Shown here: in pieces, positions 38,101-52,241 of the stretch
Numbering within the stretch: position 1 is the stretch's first letter
How the letters are laid out: every line of letters begins with the position of its first letter
NCBI RefSeq assembly: GCF_050948175.1
Contig: NC_135200.1
Location: forward strand, 5,757,001 to 5,821,000
Source: Xylocopa sonorina
Lineage: Eukaryota; Arthropoda; Insecta; Hymenoptera; Apidae
DNA: 64,000 bases
Direction of reading: 5' to 3'
Translations under genes and position numbers: made by a program
The notes under the pieces: generated by a model
Databases searched by the model: none
What the model was told of the DNA's origin: nothing
The model's input: the letters and a program-made list of their open reading frames with translations, nothing else

Positions 38101-41100
38101 ATTTATTCCGGAGGAACGATCTCGAACGATCGATCGAACGTTATCACGTACGCCATCTCAATCGATATCGACGTTTCGTCACTATAGACTCAGCTCAATT
38201 GTCGTCTTAACCTCCACGCTCATTATTCATCATTATCAGCTTATCAGCGATTATTTAATTTTTTCTTCTCTCTCGTAATCGATCGCGTACCCGGTGAAGG
38301 AAGTTCGCCAGGCCTGGGGACCGTTTTCACTTTCTTCTCGTTTCCGTTCGTCGCGGACGTCGACGGGGAGGCTAGGTTCGTGGAACTGTGCGTACCATGA
38401 AGCTAAATTTACAGCAACGGATGAACAGGCAAGAATCTCAGCCTGTGCCAGCGCCCGTTGACTGACCGTGCTCCGATTATTCCGCAAAAAATATCGACTT
38501 CCACATCGTCGACACGTTTTCGTTCTCCCGTGATTACTTCGTAGAGACGACCGAGAGAATGGTCGGTTTTCGAGCGCCTAAGAGTACCGTTGCATTCTCA
38601 CATCTACCTACCCTGCACGCGACGGTGAAAGTTACGTATATATGTATACGTAAAATACGAACAGCTTTTAAATCGAGTTTCACGTAATTATTTTGTAGTC
38701 TGGAACGCGCTCGCCACGATCGTTCGTTTCTAGCGGACATTTCACGAAACTTGGAATCCTTTTCCCTTTTACAGTTTGTTTTGTTATGCTGAAATAGTTC
38801 ACGTATATTTTTCTTCTACAGTTTAGTCGAGAAAAAAAAAATAGTTGAGGTACTGACATGAAATTTGAATTCATACGTGACTCCGCTAGTTGACGTTTTG
38901 GGAAAAATTAGTAAAAAAGTAAGAGAAATTACCGAGGACGGTCATGAGTGATTAAATCCATTTAAGTGTCGGTGAGGTGAAATTTGTCCGCAAATTAGCG
39001 CCAATGTCTTTTGTCGGTCAGAGACCGAATTACATTTGCAATCAATTAACGATATGCAAAAGAACACTTTTTAATTGTTTTACTCGTCGTTCATTTAAAA
39101 TTCTATCGCGAACCTATTTTCAGAGAGGCTATTTAACGATTAAAAAGGATATAGACACGTCAAACTTGTTTCAGTTTAGGGCGAGTTTATAAATAACAAG
39201 TAATTCTGGTTAGAAGTTATTTGGCCCTCCAGTAAAAATATCAAACTGGTAAACAAGTTGCTCTCGCGTGGACCAGCTAGAAGATTTCAGGAAAATATTA
39301 TCGAAGAACAGCAAATACGTAATTGATGAGATACGAGCGTTAGAGCACGAGCATGGAATCTCTAAAATTCTTATTTTTACTCCTACCACGTTCTCCAACG
39401 TCTCGCGGCGTGTACGGTCCTCCGCATTCCATGCCGTGAGAACTTCGTTCGTGTATTTAAAGCGCGAGGAGAAGTTGGACGGTGGAAAATCCTGCGATTG
39501 CGTAATAAACAGGATAATAAACGTTATTTATCTTTCGTACTCGTGTAAAAGGTTACCCAACGTTCGTAGTTTCATTCCGCACCTGTCCCCGCGTCCGGAC
39601 AATACTTTCCACGAGGATAAAAGAGCGTAATTCGTAGCTAGTGTCACGGTAGCTAATAAGAAGCACGTTTTACGCGACCGCGTGAATTTTACAACGCCAA
39701 CTTCACCAGCGGCTACGTTCTCCAGCCGATATCTTACGTTTCATCTTTTACCAGTCGACATTCCACGGGCAGCAGTTCCACGGTTCGCGTTCCGCGATCC
39801 GCATTCTGCGAATTATATACCTTGGAAAAGTCGCCGATGGCATCTCCACGGCAAATATACGAACGTGGCGCCGGCGGAACGTGCTGTCCGAAAACATCCG
39901 GTCGAGTTACCGCGACGTAATTCCGGCTAGAACCAGACATTTCGTAAATACTTGAGGGGGGATCGCCGCGTTAGGGTGGACGATCGGCGTATCCGAGTTC
40001 CGTCACGAATTTTGCCGGGTATCCGTGAGCCTCGTGCCAAAGTTACGGTATTCCGATCACGTATCGATGTCCGCCTTCGCGATTCGCGGCGTTTCTTCGA
40101 ATGCGCGATGGAGGATCGCGGGAACGGCGATAGGAGAACGGGAAGGGGCGAGAAGCGTCCCGATGGATCTACGTGCCACGTGACCAGTTCACCGTACCGT
40201 CGTACCCTGTGGTTACCGTAAAAAAAGGGCAGTGCTCGTTATCGCGTAATTGTATTAACGTGATTACAGGTGATAACCCCGTAACAAAGTGTCGATAATA
40301 AGGCGTAACAGTTTTTGGCTCGGGTGCAAGAAATCGCGGCGTCGAACGCGGCTCACTTGTTTCGGGCTTAATGTCAATTTGGTCACGTAGACAGATACGC
40401 TGCATTCTTTCTCTTTCTCCTTTATTGCCGCTCTTACAATGCACGCGTACGTGCAAGCGGTACGCTATGCCTCCGTACGCCTACCTATCTTTTCATGGTT
40501 ATTTCATAAGAGGTGTCCCGTTCGGTGAAAAAACGTTTGCGTCTCGAGTTCGTTCTTTTTTTCAAAGAATGCAGAAGTCAAACTTATTTCGCGTCTATTC
40601 ATCGCTCGTTGGCATCAGAGGGCGTCAGGTTAGCATTGCTATCGCGATGAATACGTTTCTATTGTCCTTCGTTATGTTGCATATTCAATGCACACAATTC
40701 GATTATGTAAGCTTGTTGTAACAAAAAATAATTGAAGCTGAATGATTAATGCTGCGCTCAGCGTTTATGTATTTCATAACATCTTTACAGAGATTCCAGT
40801 GTCTTAAAAAAAAGCAGCAAGAAGTTGACCAGCAGCGTACCTCGTCAATTTTCAAGCGTGATTCAATTCAGACGAGGTGATATAATCGTTTGAGCTGTGA
40901 CGAAAAGGTGCAGACGGCAGCTCTGAAACTAGTTCTAAAAATCGTGAGATCGCGGTATTTAAATGCATCATAGACCAGCGAAAGGTTAGATATTCGTGGA
41001 AGGATTTGAAGCGACAAGCTGTCTGCATATAATTAGACCTGTTGGCCGCTGTACATCTCTCAGCGAATCCATCTAGAACATTTGTACCCCAAGACCTGTT

Positions 41101-41945
41101 GACTACTTACGCACCCGTTCATAACTCGCCTGCTAATTTTAACCAAACGTCGATTAATCCTTTATGCGCCGATGAACAGTTTACTTCCCTTGGCGATGCA
41201 AACAATCGATAGGTTTCGATTTTATTTTACAACTATAGCATTAAACGATTTAAAGACAAAAGTGTGAGTAGCATGTAGACTTCCTTTATTATTATGATCG
41301 TAGACGCAATGAATTTTGAAATAGATGTTAGTACGAAATGATAGTAAATACTTTAATTTATGCATTATTAAAATAGATAAATTATTTGCGCGCAGATGTT
41401 CTTGTGAAATATATTGAAACAGATGTTGATAAATTGTAGACCCGTTAGTCCGCGTGAAATGTCAATGATCCCTCGACAGGTTGAATGGAACGAAATTTAT
41501 TCATGTAAACGAGTCGAACTAGGTAAGATCGGCGAAGTTTAAAATACGTATTCCGGTGCAACGATAATTTCGAACGGAAGAAAATTTATGCCTGTACGTT
41601 TACGGCGTTCGTGCCGTCAAGGATTCTTATTTTAATCTTTAAAAAGTGTTCATAGACACGCGTGACGCCGTTACAACGACATTTCAATGGAAACTGTGTC
41701 AACCAGGATCAAAGACCCCACGCGTACGGGTTATCGACGCAATCCAGCTTTTCCTTTTTTCACCGTCAAATCAAATTAAACCGGCGGGAGCAATTAGGAT
41801 TTAATTATGGTCGACACCTGGTATACACATGAAAACGTAGTTCCTGTTTCTTTTCGCGCGGAAGCTCCATAAAGAGGTGAACTTTTATACATAGTTTCAG
41901 CGTAGACTGGCTCGAAAATGCTGGAAAATCTAACACACTAACTAC

Positions 41946-41972
41946 ATAATATAATATAATATAATATAATAC
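41946..41972 (+). repeat. (ATAAT)n microsatellite
   Basis: Five tandem copies of a 5-bp unit. Confidence 0.9.
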
Positions 41973-42428
41973 CTAATTTAGAATATGGTACGAAACGTAT
42001 GCTATTTAATAATGTAGCACAGTTGTTGTATAATATATTGCAGTGTGTAGTTTGCACCATACATTTTATGTAACTTTTTAATTGATGATTTTAATTGAAA
42101 CAAAGTTGTTTAACGTTTACGTAAAAAAAAATGACCGGATCCGTATTTATTATCATCCGTGAAGTATATTTTGTTTCAGTTGACACAGTTTCCATTAAAC
42201 CTCTCTATCCGTCAATCGCTAATACCCGCTTCGCGGTGAATTTACATAATGATAAGTCTACAGCGGGTATCAACGAAATACTGTGATTAAGAGAGAATGA
42301 AACGAGAGAAATAATTTCTTAAATTCCATGTACTCTTTAGAATGCACTCGTGAAACACGCGTACCATCTTCGTCCCGTTCCTAAAAGTAACTACAATGTA
42401 CACTAGCAACGATGAACGATTGCACGCA

Positions 42429-42491
42429 CGAGGAATATTCATGAGCGATCAGAAGTTCATCAAGTGAGAGCTGATGAACGTGCATTCCTCG
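42429..42491. other. Two-part hairpin-forming sequence
   Basis: Outer arms CGAGGAAT (42429-42436) and ATTCCTCG (42484-42491) enclose inner arms GTTCATCA (42455-42462) and TGATGAAC (42472-42479). Both stems are perfect 8-mers. The unpaired segments between them are unequal (18 and 4 nt), so it is not a normal microRNA precursor. Confidence 0.4.
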
Positions 42492-45400
42492 GAGTATATC
42501 TTCACAAATCGATTTCAATTTCCATGGCTTCATTAAAAAAAGTTGCTTTGGAAATACCGTTAAAATTTGTCATCTAAGTTACAATAATTTTAATCATTCG
42601 TGTTAAAGACTTTGCAGACCTGCTGAGTAGTTATGTAATTCTTCTTAACAAGCAGTGATGATACGAACAATTCTTTCACGAGGATGATAGAAGATATAAA
42701 AATAGCTTCGATATGCCGAAGAATAGTAAAGAATTTATTGCATAACAATATGTAACATATTATTCGATAGAAAAGACATAGGAAAAAGAAACTTTGGTAC
42801 CAGCACCCCTATGGGTCATAGCGGCCATCATGACTGTTAACCTGCTTCCGATTCAACGCGCGATCCTTCCAAGATGCCTGCACTTTATCCACCCTGATTG
42901 ACATTGTCTGTAGACGACCTGCATGCGCTGTTTTTCAAATAAAACTTTTTCCATTCTACGTGCGAGACTATACGTAGTAGATGTCGGAAAATAAATCTCG
43001 TGAGGTAGCAGCGTTCCGATTGACGAAAGAGGACACCATCGTCGACTTGTTTCACACTTAAGCTTTATTCACGGACGCGAGGTTCGCGCGTTCACCGGGT
43101 CTCATTAATTCTTGGCCGCGATGAGCGTGCGCGGAAAGGCGGACGGAAACGATTTCTCCGTCGCGTCTTTTCTCACGATCGTCGATCATGCGAGAAGTCC
43201 TTGGTACGGGAGTAACCCGCTTGCGAAACGGCCGTTTCTATTATATTTAACTGTAACCCGATGAGGCGGTTCACGGGGTCGCCCTCGGGGATGTCCAATA
43301 AAATTTTTCACGTAAATTGAATCGATCAGCGTCACGATGCGCACCCGTGCCTCTCCCGTGGATCACGCGTGCTTATGTATACCTTTAATTGATGGCGATC
43401 AATTGAGCCTGGACATGCCGAGCAGCAACAAACAGAATAGAGGAACGCGACAGATGTAGCGCACACGTGGCATGCTCGAAGGCCTCGTGTAAATTTCGCG
43501 ATTCTTCCCGGTAGTATTTATAACTAGAACAGATGCACAACACGAACGTGGAAATTGGAAATTGATGTGCAACGTGTTGTGTAACCGGATTCTTTTTGCT
43601 TGTCGCAAAAAAGATTGTAATTTATTGCACGTTTTCAGTCCAGTAAAAAGAATAAAGATTAATTCTTTCTGATTTATTGAACAATTACCACGCAATTGCT
43701 AGCGAGAATATATAATGGCCAATAAATGTCACATGTGTGTAACAGTATTTCAATGTTTAGAAAGATTGTAATATAATTTAATCGTATACGTCGTTGTAGA
43801 TGATGTTTTTTTCTAAATATATATCTATCTTTGCCACGTCTCTATGGCTTGCGGAATAAGTTACGACTCGGAGCAGGTTAATTGTTTGCTTAGGGATATT
43901 TAAACAGCATTATTCTAAATAATATTATACAAGAGTGTTACGATATTCCTTGTAATATTATGGAGTTGATATAATATACTACGTCAAGGAACATGTTATT
44001 TGCATCCTGTTAGTCATCTGTGATATATGAAGTTAATAGTATCGTATCTGTAAAAAACAACGACGTGCAATCTATTATTTCTTTCGGAATTTATTTAAAT
44101 TTACTATTCAATAGATCGAATATATCAGGTAACCAGATCTACTTAAAAACATTATTTTACCTAATATAATTAATATATAATCCATCTTCTTCTCATTACT
44201 CTTGAACAGTTAAAAACTATACGACGAATAGAAGAGCGATTCATAAAACTGAGAACCTTGAAGAGGAGGAAAAATACCTTCCAGTTTGAGCGTCGCCTTA
44301 TTATTATTCATCGTCGCGTACAGGTACAGGCAGAAGCGCGTATCAAGTGTCAGTCGGACATATTTTGTGGAAGTAGGAAGGGCCGTTGGGATAATAAAAA
44401 AGAAAGCTCGTCTGGTAATTGGATAAAGGAAGCCCCAGCGCTTTCTGCCGATCTGTGTCAGCAGCTACGCCCGTTACAGGACAGTCGCACCCGTGAACAC
44501 CGCTCACGGCCGTATCCAAGATAACCATCAACCAAAGATAATCTTTTTTTCATTGATACAAATTGTCCCGCGATCGATCGCGTCAGACAACATCCGACGT
44601 GTGTCTCCAGCGCGGCTAATCCATCCAATTGGAATTCAACAGCGGTTTACATAATATTCGATTCGCTCTTATCGTTGGTCAGCAACGTCAGAAACGTCGA
44701 TTAGCCAGTTTTTCTCTCGTTCCGCGAAATCTAAACGGTTACTGGAGCTAGTCTTCCGCTGACTGTTCTTTTTCGCTCTTTTTCTGACACCCCTTCCAGT
44801 ACCTGTCGTAAATGCATCGCGCGTATTTGTTTGCGCCGCCGTTTGCGCGTCCATTCGTGGCTCCAAAATGGCAGAATACTCGCGCGTTTCGAGCGAGATT
44901 GCTTGTGAAATTTGATGTAACCCGACGCTCGGACAGACCCTCGGCCACGCTTGAATGAGCACGTCGCGCATGGAGAATTTGTGGAGTTCGTTATCTCACT
45001 TTGAAATTCTTCCCAAGTAGGTAGCAGCACGCACCACTATGAACGTGTGGTTGGCAAAAGGAGGGATGATTAATTGTCCGATATCTTGTTTTAAGATAAA
45101 TTGAAAAACAAGTTACGAAACATTGTGAATAGTTTTCCTTGCAATAAAGTTGTTTTGAAAACCGGATGCGACCTGGAGATACCGCTGCTTCAATAACGTT
45201 CCGTAAAAGCTTGGATTTAGCTCTCCTCCTGTTTTAAACTTTCTGTCCTCTGAGATAACTTATTAACCTTGATTTTTATATTTAAAAATAACTTCCGCTA
45301 ATTACGTAGATGTCGACGCTTGCATTAAGGCCAATGAACGGCTAAATTTATAACTTTATCGCTTTTATTTCCGCATGTTACTAATTACAAGTCTAACGAA

Positions 45401-46255
45401 CTCCTAACTCGCTTCCGAATTTCCATTGAGTGGTTTGAAGACTACTGTATCGGCACGGTAGACCAAGGAGAACGCGATGAAAACGAAAAATTAAACGGCG
45501 TTGAGTGGCAGTGGAGAAATAATTGAACAGCGAACAGAAAAGGGGAAAGAGCAGAAAACCATGCACTCGGCGAGTGGTACCGAAACGAATTTATTTTGGT
45601 TCACGGCCAACGGCCACGTTTGGTGCACGTTTTCTTGCGAAATCAGTTTTGTATATTAATGGTGCACTTTAAGACGCTACATCCTGGATTATTTCTAGGG
45701 CGAATTTTCTTCGCGGAAATATGTCATTGATATATAACGTACGGTTGATGCACGTTTAGCGTGTTGTTGTATAACGTCAGTAAGAATTATGTAAATCGAT
45801 ACGCTACTATGTAAATTGGCGAGCTTGAGTGGCTAAATTGAAAGGAATCTATTTATAAAGCTTTCGAGTCGTGTTTCTTACAATTTCTATTCAAATACAA
45901 CATTTCGGAACGTAATACCAGCATGAAATATTAATTTTCCTTCGGTAACGATACTTTCCATCGACCTTTCAATCGATCCGACTTTGTAAATATTGTTTCT
46001 TTTACCTCGTGTAACAGCTTACACGGTTTTTAAATGGTTCGCAGTAATTCGATGTTGTTCGTGGGATTCGTGACACGCATAGGAAAAAAGTAAGATGTAA
46101 CGTGCATAAGTCGCAGGGGGCAACGACTGGCCGTCGAGAGGATTACGAACGCGATTGTTGTCTGGTGTCGCGTGACGAGGATTAATTTACAGCTTCGATG
46201 CCATAATGACATGTCGTGTTAGAGATTGCAATTCGATGTTGTTCTTTGTATACAG

Positions 46256-49200
46256 ATTCAGCAATTCCTGAGAGACATGAAGGAACAGTCAGCCTCGTCC
46301 CGATATGAAGGCAGGGATACGCCTCAAAGATCGCAAAGCAGCGCGGCCAGCCTGATGTCCCTAGGTGCTGACATATCTCCCAGCTCTTCCCATTTCTTTG
46401 AGGTATTCAATGCTTTCTATTTTTCATTTCCTCTCTAATCACTTGTTCTCTTATTCTATACGTGCAATCTGTCAACTAGAATAAGGACGACAAGTTCTCT
46501 CCCTTTTTTCCCTCCTCTTTTTCATATTTTGACCAGCATCGGTTTCTTTTTTTTAGACCAACATTACTAACCATTAAACCGTTACTTGTAGGTGCTCTAT
46601 GTAGGGAAAATCAAAGTATCGCATCCAAAAGTATCAGAGGCCTTTATCGACGACGCATTGGTAAGGTTTCGCGTTCACGGTCTTGAGAAATCGAGATCGT
46701 CAGCGAGTAACCTTCTCGCCGAGTACCACCGTCAATCACTCTTAACGTCTTCCAATAATAGGAGAAATAGCACGGTAAGTTAATCTAGACGTTAACGATT
46801 ATATCACTTTTCGTCTCGCAATAGAGCACCACCTCCCCGGCATCTACGTAGCGAAAGATAATGGAGATTAACGAAAGTAATTTTTTATGCACTCGTTCTG
46901 AACGAGCGTGATAAGAATATTTTGGTACAAGCTCACGATGAAACTGTGATTCTCAATTCGGATAACTCTACGTAATACTTTAAGCGTATCCATTCTACTG
47001 CAGGAATCGAGCGCCAGCGAGACCGGAAGTATAGAGAATGTCTCTGGTGGCGCGATCATATCCCCGGTTAATCCGCTGGGCGTGTTGCCGTCGACGCTGA
47101 CAGGATCCGTAGAAACGTTTCCAAAGCCGCAAAATGCTAGTCCCGCGGAGAAAGACGAGGAGAGTCGAGATGCCGCGAATAATAACAATACCATGCAGAT
47201 ACCGGAAGTTATGCGAAGCCGAGCATCCTCCACGGGTAGCGTGTTGAACACCAGGAGGGATTCCATCGCGAGGGGCGGCGGCGACGAGCATAATCGCACG
47301 ATGCTCTTTCAGGTTTCGATCAATCGTCCACTCCGTACTCTAGACGAGACTCGGTTGGAAACATATCCTGATCTGACGTCGAATTTCAGGTAGGCCGACA
47401 TGATTTGAGATTGATCAGCCCGGATAGGAAACAGGTGTTGCTCCACAAACAGCTCAAAGATGTAGCCAGTTGCGTTCAAGGCGTCAAGAATCCGGAACAC
47501 TTTGGTTTCATTTGCAAGGAGATTAATATCGACTGCTTCATTGGATACGTGTTCAAGTGCCAGTCGGAATCCGTTGCGGACGATCTTGTTGCTGGTAAAA
47601 CGAGTTTTTTTTGTACTTCACCGATTACTTAACGGAGCGCAGTTTACGACTTCTTTCCACTTATAGATAATTAGTTTGGAAATAAGAAGGATTAAGTCGT
47701 AAATTCTTTTTTTAATTCAGTTTTCAATGCTTCTTGTAACACGATACCTGTCAGACGGTCCCATATTTCATTAACAGGTGACAATAAACCGTGGTCTGTC
47801 GGCACAGTTACGTTTCCGCGCCGTTGATCAAACTGCCAAGCTCGAGTGTACTCTAGACGGAGAACTCTTAGCATAATAATTTCGTATTGCAACGGAGCTA
47901 GAACATAGAAATTTTTCTAAGTAAAACAGTTAACGATTGATCAATCGACAGGACAAGTGTTTTACTTGCTAATAGTATAACTTGTATCTTCGGCCTCTAA
48001 AGGCTGCAGACACAGTAACTTTGCGAAAACTGCAGTAGTGTCTGCTTTCAAAAAATAAATTCAGTGTTTTAAGTACAAGGTGAGAAGTCGATACTTAATC
48101 GTTCAATTTATTATTACTAGAAGTTAAAATCGGCGCAGATCATTTTGATGATAAGTAACTGTTTTATTCGACATTGTCGGTAAGATAGGTCTCGTCACTG
48201 ATGAAATATATATATAGATACATGTATTCATCATCCACCAAAAATACACTCCTACGCGTAACAAACGATAAAATATAGCATCGTTCGCGGAATAAATTAA
48301 ATTAGCGCTACATTTCGTAACGCGATTCTAAAAGAAGAAGGACTCGAAAAAGGTTGCAAACGATTTAGAAGAATGCACGATCTGTTTTAGCAATTTCGCA
48401 AGCGTTCGTTGGAATATGTGATGTACCAAGGAAAGAACGATATCCTGTCTTTTCATGCGAACACTGCCCCATGTATTGGTATAATAAGCTGTGCCAGGAA
48501 ATCGAAGGTAATTTACCCGGTGTACTTGCCTCTTTTCTTCCTCTTTGATTTACAACGAAATTGCGGGACAAGTAACGAGTTCGCGTGTCTGTCCTCTCGC
48601 GATGGTTCAGGACAAAATGACAGGAGGACTCAGAGTATAATTTTCTCGCGGATGGAATTGTTGCCCGAGGACGAGCAGGAGATCGTCGTGAACAAGTACA
48701 AATGCGCCGAGGCTGCGGGCGCAACGGGGACAAGCTTGCGCGAGCAGAATCAATTTTTAATGAAGTTGCTGGGCGCCCATTGCGAAGCGAAACAGGCCAG
48801 ACACGTCCACGATACAGCGGAGAATAGGTAAAATCGCTGGCAGAAAAGATTTCGTTAGAGTACATAGTTTTAGAGATATTACTCCCAATTACAATTACCG
48901 GCAATTACGTCGTTCCAGGAGTGAATTTCTGAATCAGTACTTAAGCGTTGGCGTCGGGAGCGCAATATTCATGAAAGCGAAGCGATCACTTACGAATAGT
49001 TTCGACAATCTGATGAAGAGGAAAGGTTCGCGGGACGACCTTGGACTTGGCTCGCATCATCTGAAGGATGCGAGCCATCTAAACACTGTGATACAAAAAA
49101 GCGGTAGCCAAAGCCCCGACATTTCACGACAGCCGTCTATGGCGGATATCTCGTCGGATTCTGGCAGACCCAGGTCCGTCAGAGTTTCGCCCGAACAACA

Positions 49201-52200
49201 GCTGACTGTGAACACTGGACCAAAGAGTCCTATGATGGACATGTACGTGTACAATTTTCTACATTGTACGTTTTTCAGCGTTGAATCGTCTTTAGCGAAT
49301 CACACTGTATTGTTATATTTTTTAACAGATTTCTGAAGGTAGGAAATTCACCAAAAGTGTCGCCAACCGAGACAGATGGGAATAGCCCTGTACAGTCAAA
49401 CAGTTCTTGGAGGCAGACTATTCTGAACCGAGTTGTAACTCCAAATAAGGATCACGTAAAGGAGAATGACAAAAATGAAAGTATCGGTATCATTAAAACA
49501 CCTCAGGCAATTCCAAAACGTAGAACGAAACAGGAATTAAGGGATCTGTGGAAGAAGGCAATCAATCAACAGTTAATACTTATAAGAATGGAGAAGGAGA
49601 ATGCAAGGCTTAGAGGTAATATAACCTTTAATACTCTGTAACAACTCGAGTAATAAGGAAATATGTGTAATCCTCTAATCCGTATAATTAGAAATACTTG
49701 AAAATGTTATTTGGTTTTAGTGCGACAAGAGGAAGCGACTGTCAAGAGAATAAAATTAGAGTATGATGAACTTAGCAGTTGCGCGCGCGAATTAATGGAA
49801 GTCTGGGATCTTTTTGTAAGCAAAGAGTCGAGGATTTCGACGAAATGCGATAATCAAATGCTTTTACATGCTATAAAACAAGGTAATTGTATAGTATAAG
49901 GGTGATTTATAAAATTTCGCTAATTTATATATTTTTAAATAAGATAAGAACTTTTAAGACAGATCATAAGAAGTTATGATTATGGTTATATGCGTGCAGG
50001 TGTACCAAAAGGCAAAAGAGGAGAAGTATGGCAATTTTTGGCCGAGCAATTTTGCTTGAAACAACCACCCATAGACACGCGCGATTTCCCCAATTACAAC
50101 ACACCATATGATTTATTATTGAAGCAACTTACGTCCCAGCAACATGCAATTTTAATAGATCTCGGACGAACGTTCCCAAATCATCCGTACTTCAGTTCAC
50201 CTTTAGGACCGGGGCAGTTAGCATTATTCAATTTGCTGAAAGCCTATTCGCTTTTGGATCATGAAGTTGGTTATTGCCAAGGACTCAGTTTCGTTGCTGG
50301 TGTTCTTCTTTTGCACGTACGTACGATACGTTATAATTTTTAACTTTTTAAAGTGTTCTATATTTGATCATTTCTATTATCCTTGATAGATGTCCGAAGA
50401 TCTGGCGTTTTTCCTTTTGCGGCACTTAATGTTTCGAAGAGGCCTAAGAAAATTGTATCTTCCCGACATGGCGGCATTACAACTATACCTATATCAACTA
50501 TCTAGGCTGTTGCACGATAGGTTACCAGGAATTTATAATCATTTCGATAAGCACGATGTTTCGCCCACATTGTATGCTGCCCCGTGGCTGTTGACTTTAT
50601 TTGCGAGTCAGTTTCCACTTGGTTTTGTCACTAGAGTTTTTGGTGAGTTAAACATGAGAATAGAATTTCTATTACTTGTATTGATTTTCATTATTCAGAA
50701 CCTTTTTTATTTATACAAAATAGATTCTAAGTGTTTCGCTCCTACTAATTATTTTTTAAATAAAAATTATTTTTTACATTATATATTTACTTTGGTAGAT
50801 TTACTATTCTTGGAAAGTACAGAAGTACTTTTCCGTGTATCGATGGCGTTACTGGAAGAAAATCAAGATCAATTATTAACGTGCGATAGTTTTGAAGAGA
50901 TCATGGAGTACCTCAAAGTATGAGAGATTTCTGTCCCGTAAATTAAAACTTATAGAAGCAGATGTCGTTAATTAGTTTGTTCTTTTTAATTTTAGACACG
51001 TGTGCCGGCTGTAGATAAAGATATTTTGGACCGAGTAATGAAACGTGTGTTCTATCCGGATCAAGAAATCACGAAACAATTGAACGAGTACAGAGTCGAG
51101 TACCAAGTATTGCAGGAAGAAATGATGTCTGTGAAACCACAAATGGAGACCTTGGAGAAATTTAAATTACTTAACAAACAACTCACCCAAGAAGTCGCGC
51201 AACTTACCGAGCAACTTGAAGTAAGATAAAAACCTATTTTAAATACGTTGCACGTATATACGGGAAATGTAGAACGATTTCTTGCAGGAAAATTTTACTC
51301 CCAATCATGAATATTGTTTACAGATCACTATGAGCAACCTGCATCGTTTGGAGAATGCACGATCAGTGCAGCAATCAACACTGCTAAAACTCGAATCGCA
51401 GAACCGCAGTTTAGAAGTGACTGTGACTACATTGGGCTCGTTTATTCAACAATTATCCGAGACGCGTCCAGATATCGAGTTTCCCGGTGAAATTCGACGA
51501 ATCATCGCTCAGCTAAGCCTGGCCGAAAAACGAAGAAGTACAAACATTAGATCTTATCCTTTAAAAGTGATCGAGGACAATACAAAGATGGGAATGATCA
51601 AGAGCAACTCGACTGGCAGGGAATCTCACAATTTCATGAAGAATAACAACATTGTTGAACCACCCTACCCTTTGAAATCTACGTTGAGTCAACCAAATTT
51701 GGCTACCAAGCTTGAGAGGGTCTCGTCGTTCTTCTCCAACTCGCACAACCATATCCAAAAGCAACGAGCACAATTGGCTGCGCTTAGGAATGAGTACGCG
51801 AACGATTCAATTGCTCGGAACGATGAGAACGATCCAAAAACGGTCAACATAGATATCCAGATTACAGAGACGGTGAATTCAACCGAAGAACAAGTAGTAC
51901 AGAACGATAACAATCTGAAGATTCAACCCGTGAACTTAGAGAAATCAACCTCGTTGCCGTTGAACGCGAAAATGAAGTTGAAGTCATCGAAATCCGCGTA
52001 CGAATTAGGATCCGTGAAAAAAGTACCAACTACCAAGCTAGAAGTCTCGAATGACGACGATGTAACGAACCTAACCGGAACGATGCATCCGTTGGATACG
52101 TGCAGCGACGTGAACTTCAGATATGGTGGTACGACGAAACTGAAGTCGATTAAACCCATCAGGCTTTCGAGTCCGAGCGGTCACGAGGAGAGCGTGAGCA

Positions 52201-52241
52201 AGACTGCTCAGACACAGAATATGGAGACGTTGAACAGATAA
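46256..52241 (+). CDS. plx: TBC1D1/TBC1D4 (AS160)-type Rab GTPase-activating protein, pollux orthologue; 5' end not found
   Basis: Switches off Rab GTPases in vesicle traffic; in mammals this family gates GLUT4 exocytosis under Akt/AMPK control. Exons: 46256-46402, 46592-46774, 47004-47312, 47390-47594, 48391-48507, 48611-48827, 48919-49242, 49329-49615, 49721-49882, 50000-50316, 50390-50642, 50799-50917, 50996-51220 and 51324-52241; 3783 nt, 1260 aa without upstream exons. In order: Ser-rich start; the family's second PTB domain (FEVLYVGKIKVSHPKVSEAF to CQSESVADDLVAA); the block SCEHCPMYWYNKLCQEIEG; the DUF3350-like region (KRSLTNSFDNLMKRKGSRDD); a basic pre-TBC segment; the TBC domain from GVPKGKRGEVWQFLAEQF, with Arg finger ILIDLGRTFPNHPYF and Gln finger YCQG; a C-terminal coiled coil (about 945-1030); and a 200-aa disordered tail. 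Basic Ser sites such as NTRRDSIARG could be kinase targets. The first PTB and start codon must lie upstream. Confidence 0.93.
49048..49077 (+). other. Perfect inverted repeat inside a coding exon of the TBC1D1/4 gene
   Basis: GGCTCGCATC (49049-49058), an 8-nt loop, then GATGCGAGCC (49067-49076). One flanking T-A pair gives an 11-bp stem. It lies in the exon 48919-49242, encoding GLGSHHLKDASHL. Confidence 0.6.

Larger units (their letters stand above)
22584..46255. other. 24-kb gene-poor region, probable 5' intron/upstream region of the TBC1D1/4 gene
   Basis: No exon of a known family is recognisable on either strand. Open frames of 60-120 codons occur throughout, mostly in CpG-rich blocks (about 24.0-24.4, 26.4-27.7, 32.0-32.4, 36.0-37.1, 39.6-40.2, 43.0-43.4 and 44.3-45.0 kb), where stop codons are rarer. 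They have no domain, no consistent splice context and overlap on both strands, so I leave them out. The alternating CpG-rich and AT-rich blocks suggest embedded regulatory DNA. The next plus-strand coding exon starts at an acceptor (46254-46255) in phase 0 without an ATG, so coding or leader exons of that gene must lie to the left. Confidence 0.5.

Noticed and set aside
39682..40221. Several Arg/Pro-rich frames around 39.7-40.2 kb
   Set aside because: Composition-driven open frames in a CpG-rich block, overlapping on both strands, without recognisable family or splice context.
44258..45030. Five overlapping frames of 62-100 codons
   Set aside because: Same reason: CpG-rich DNA with low stop frequency; no coding signature beyond openness.
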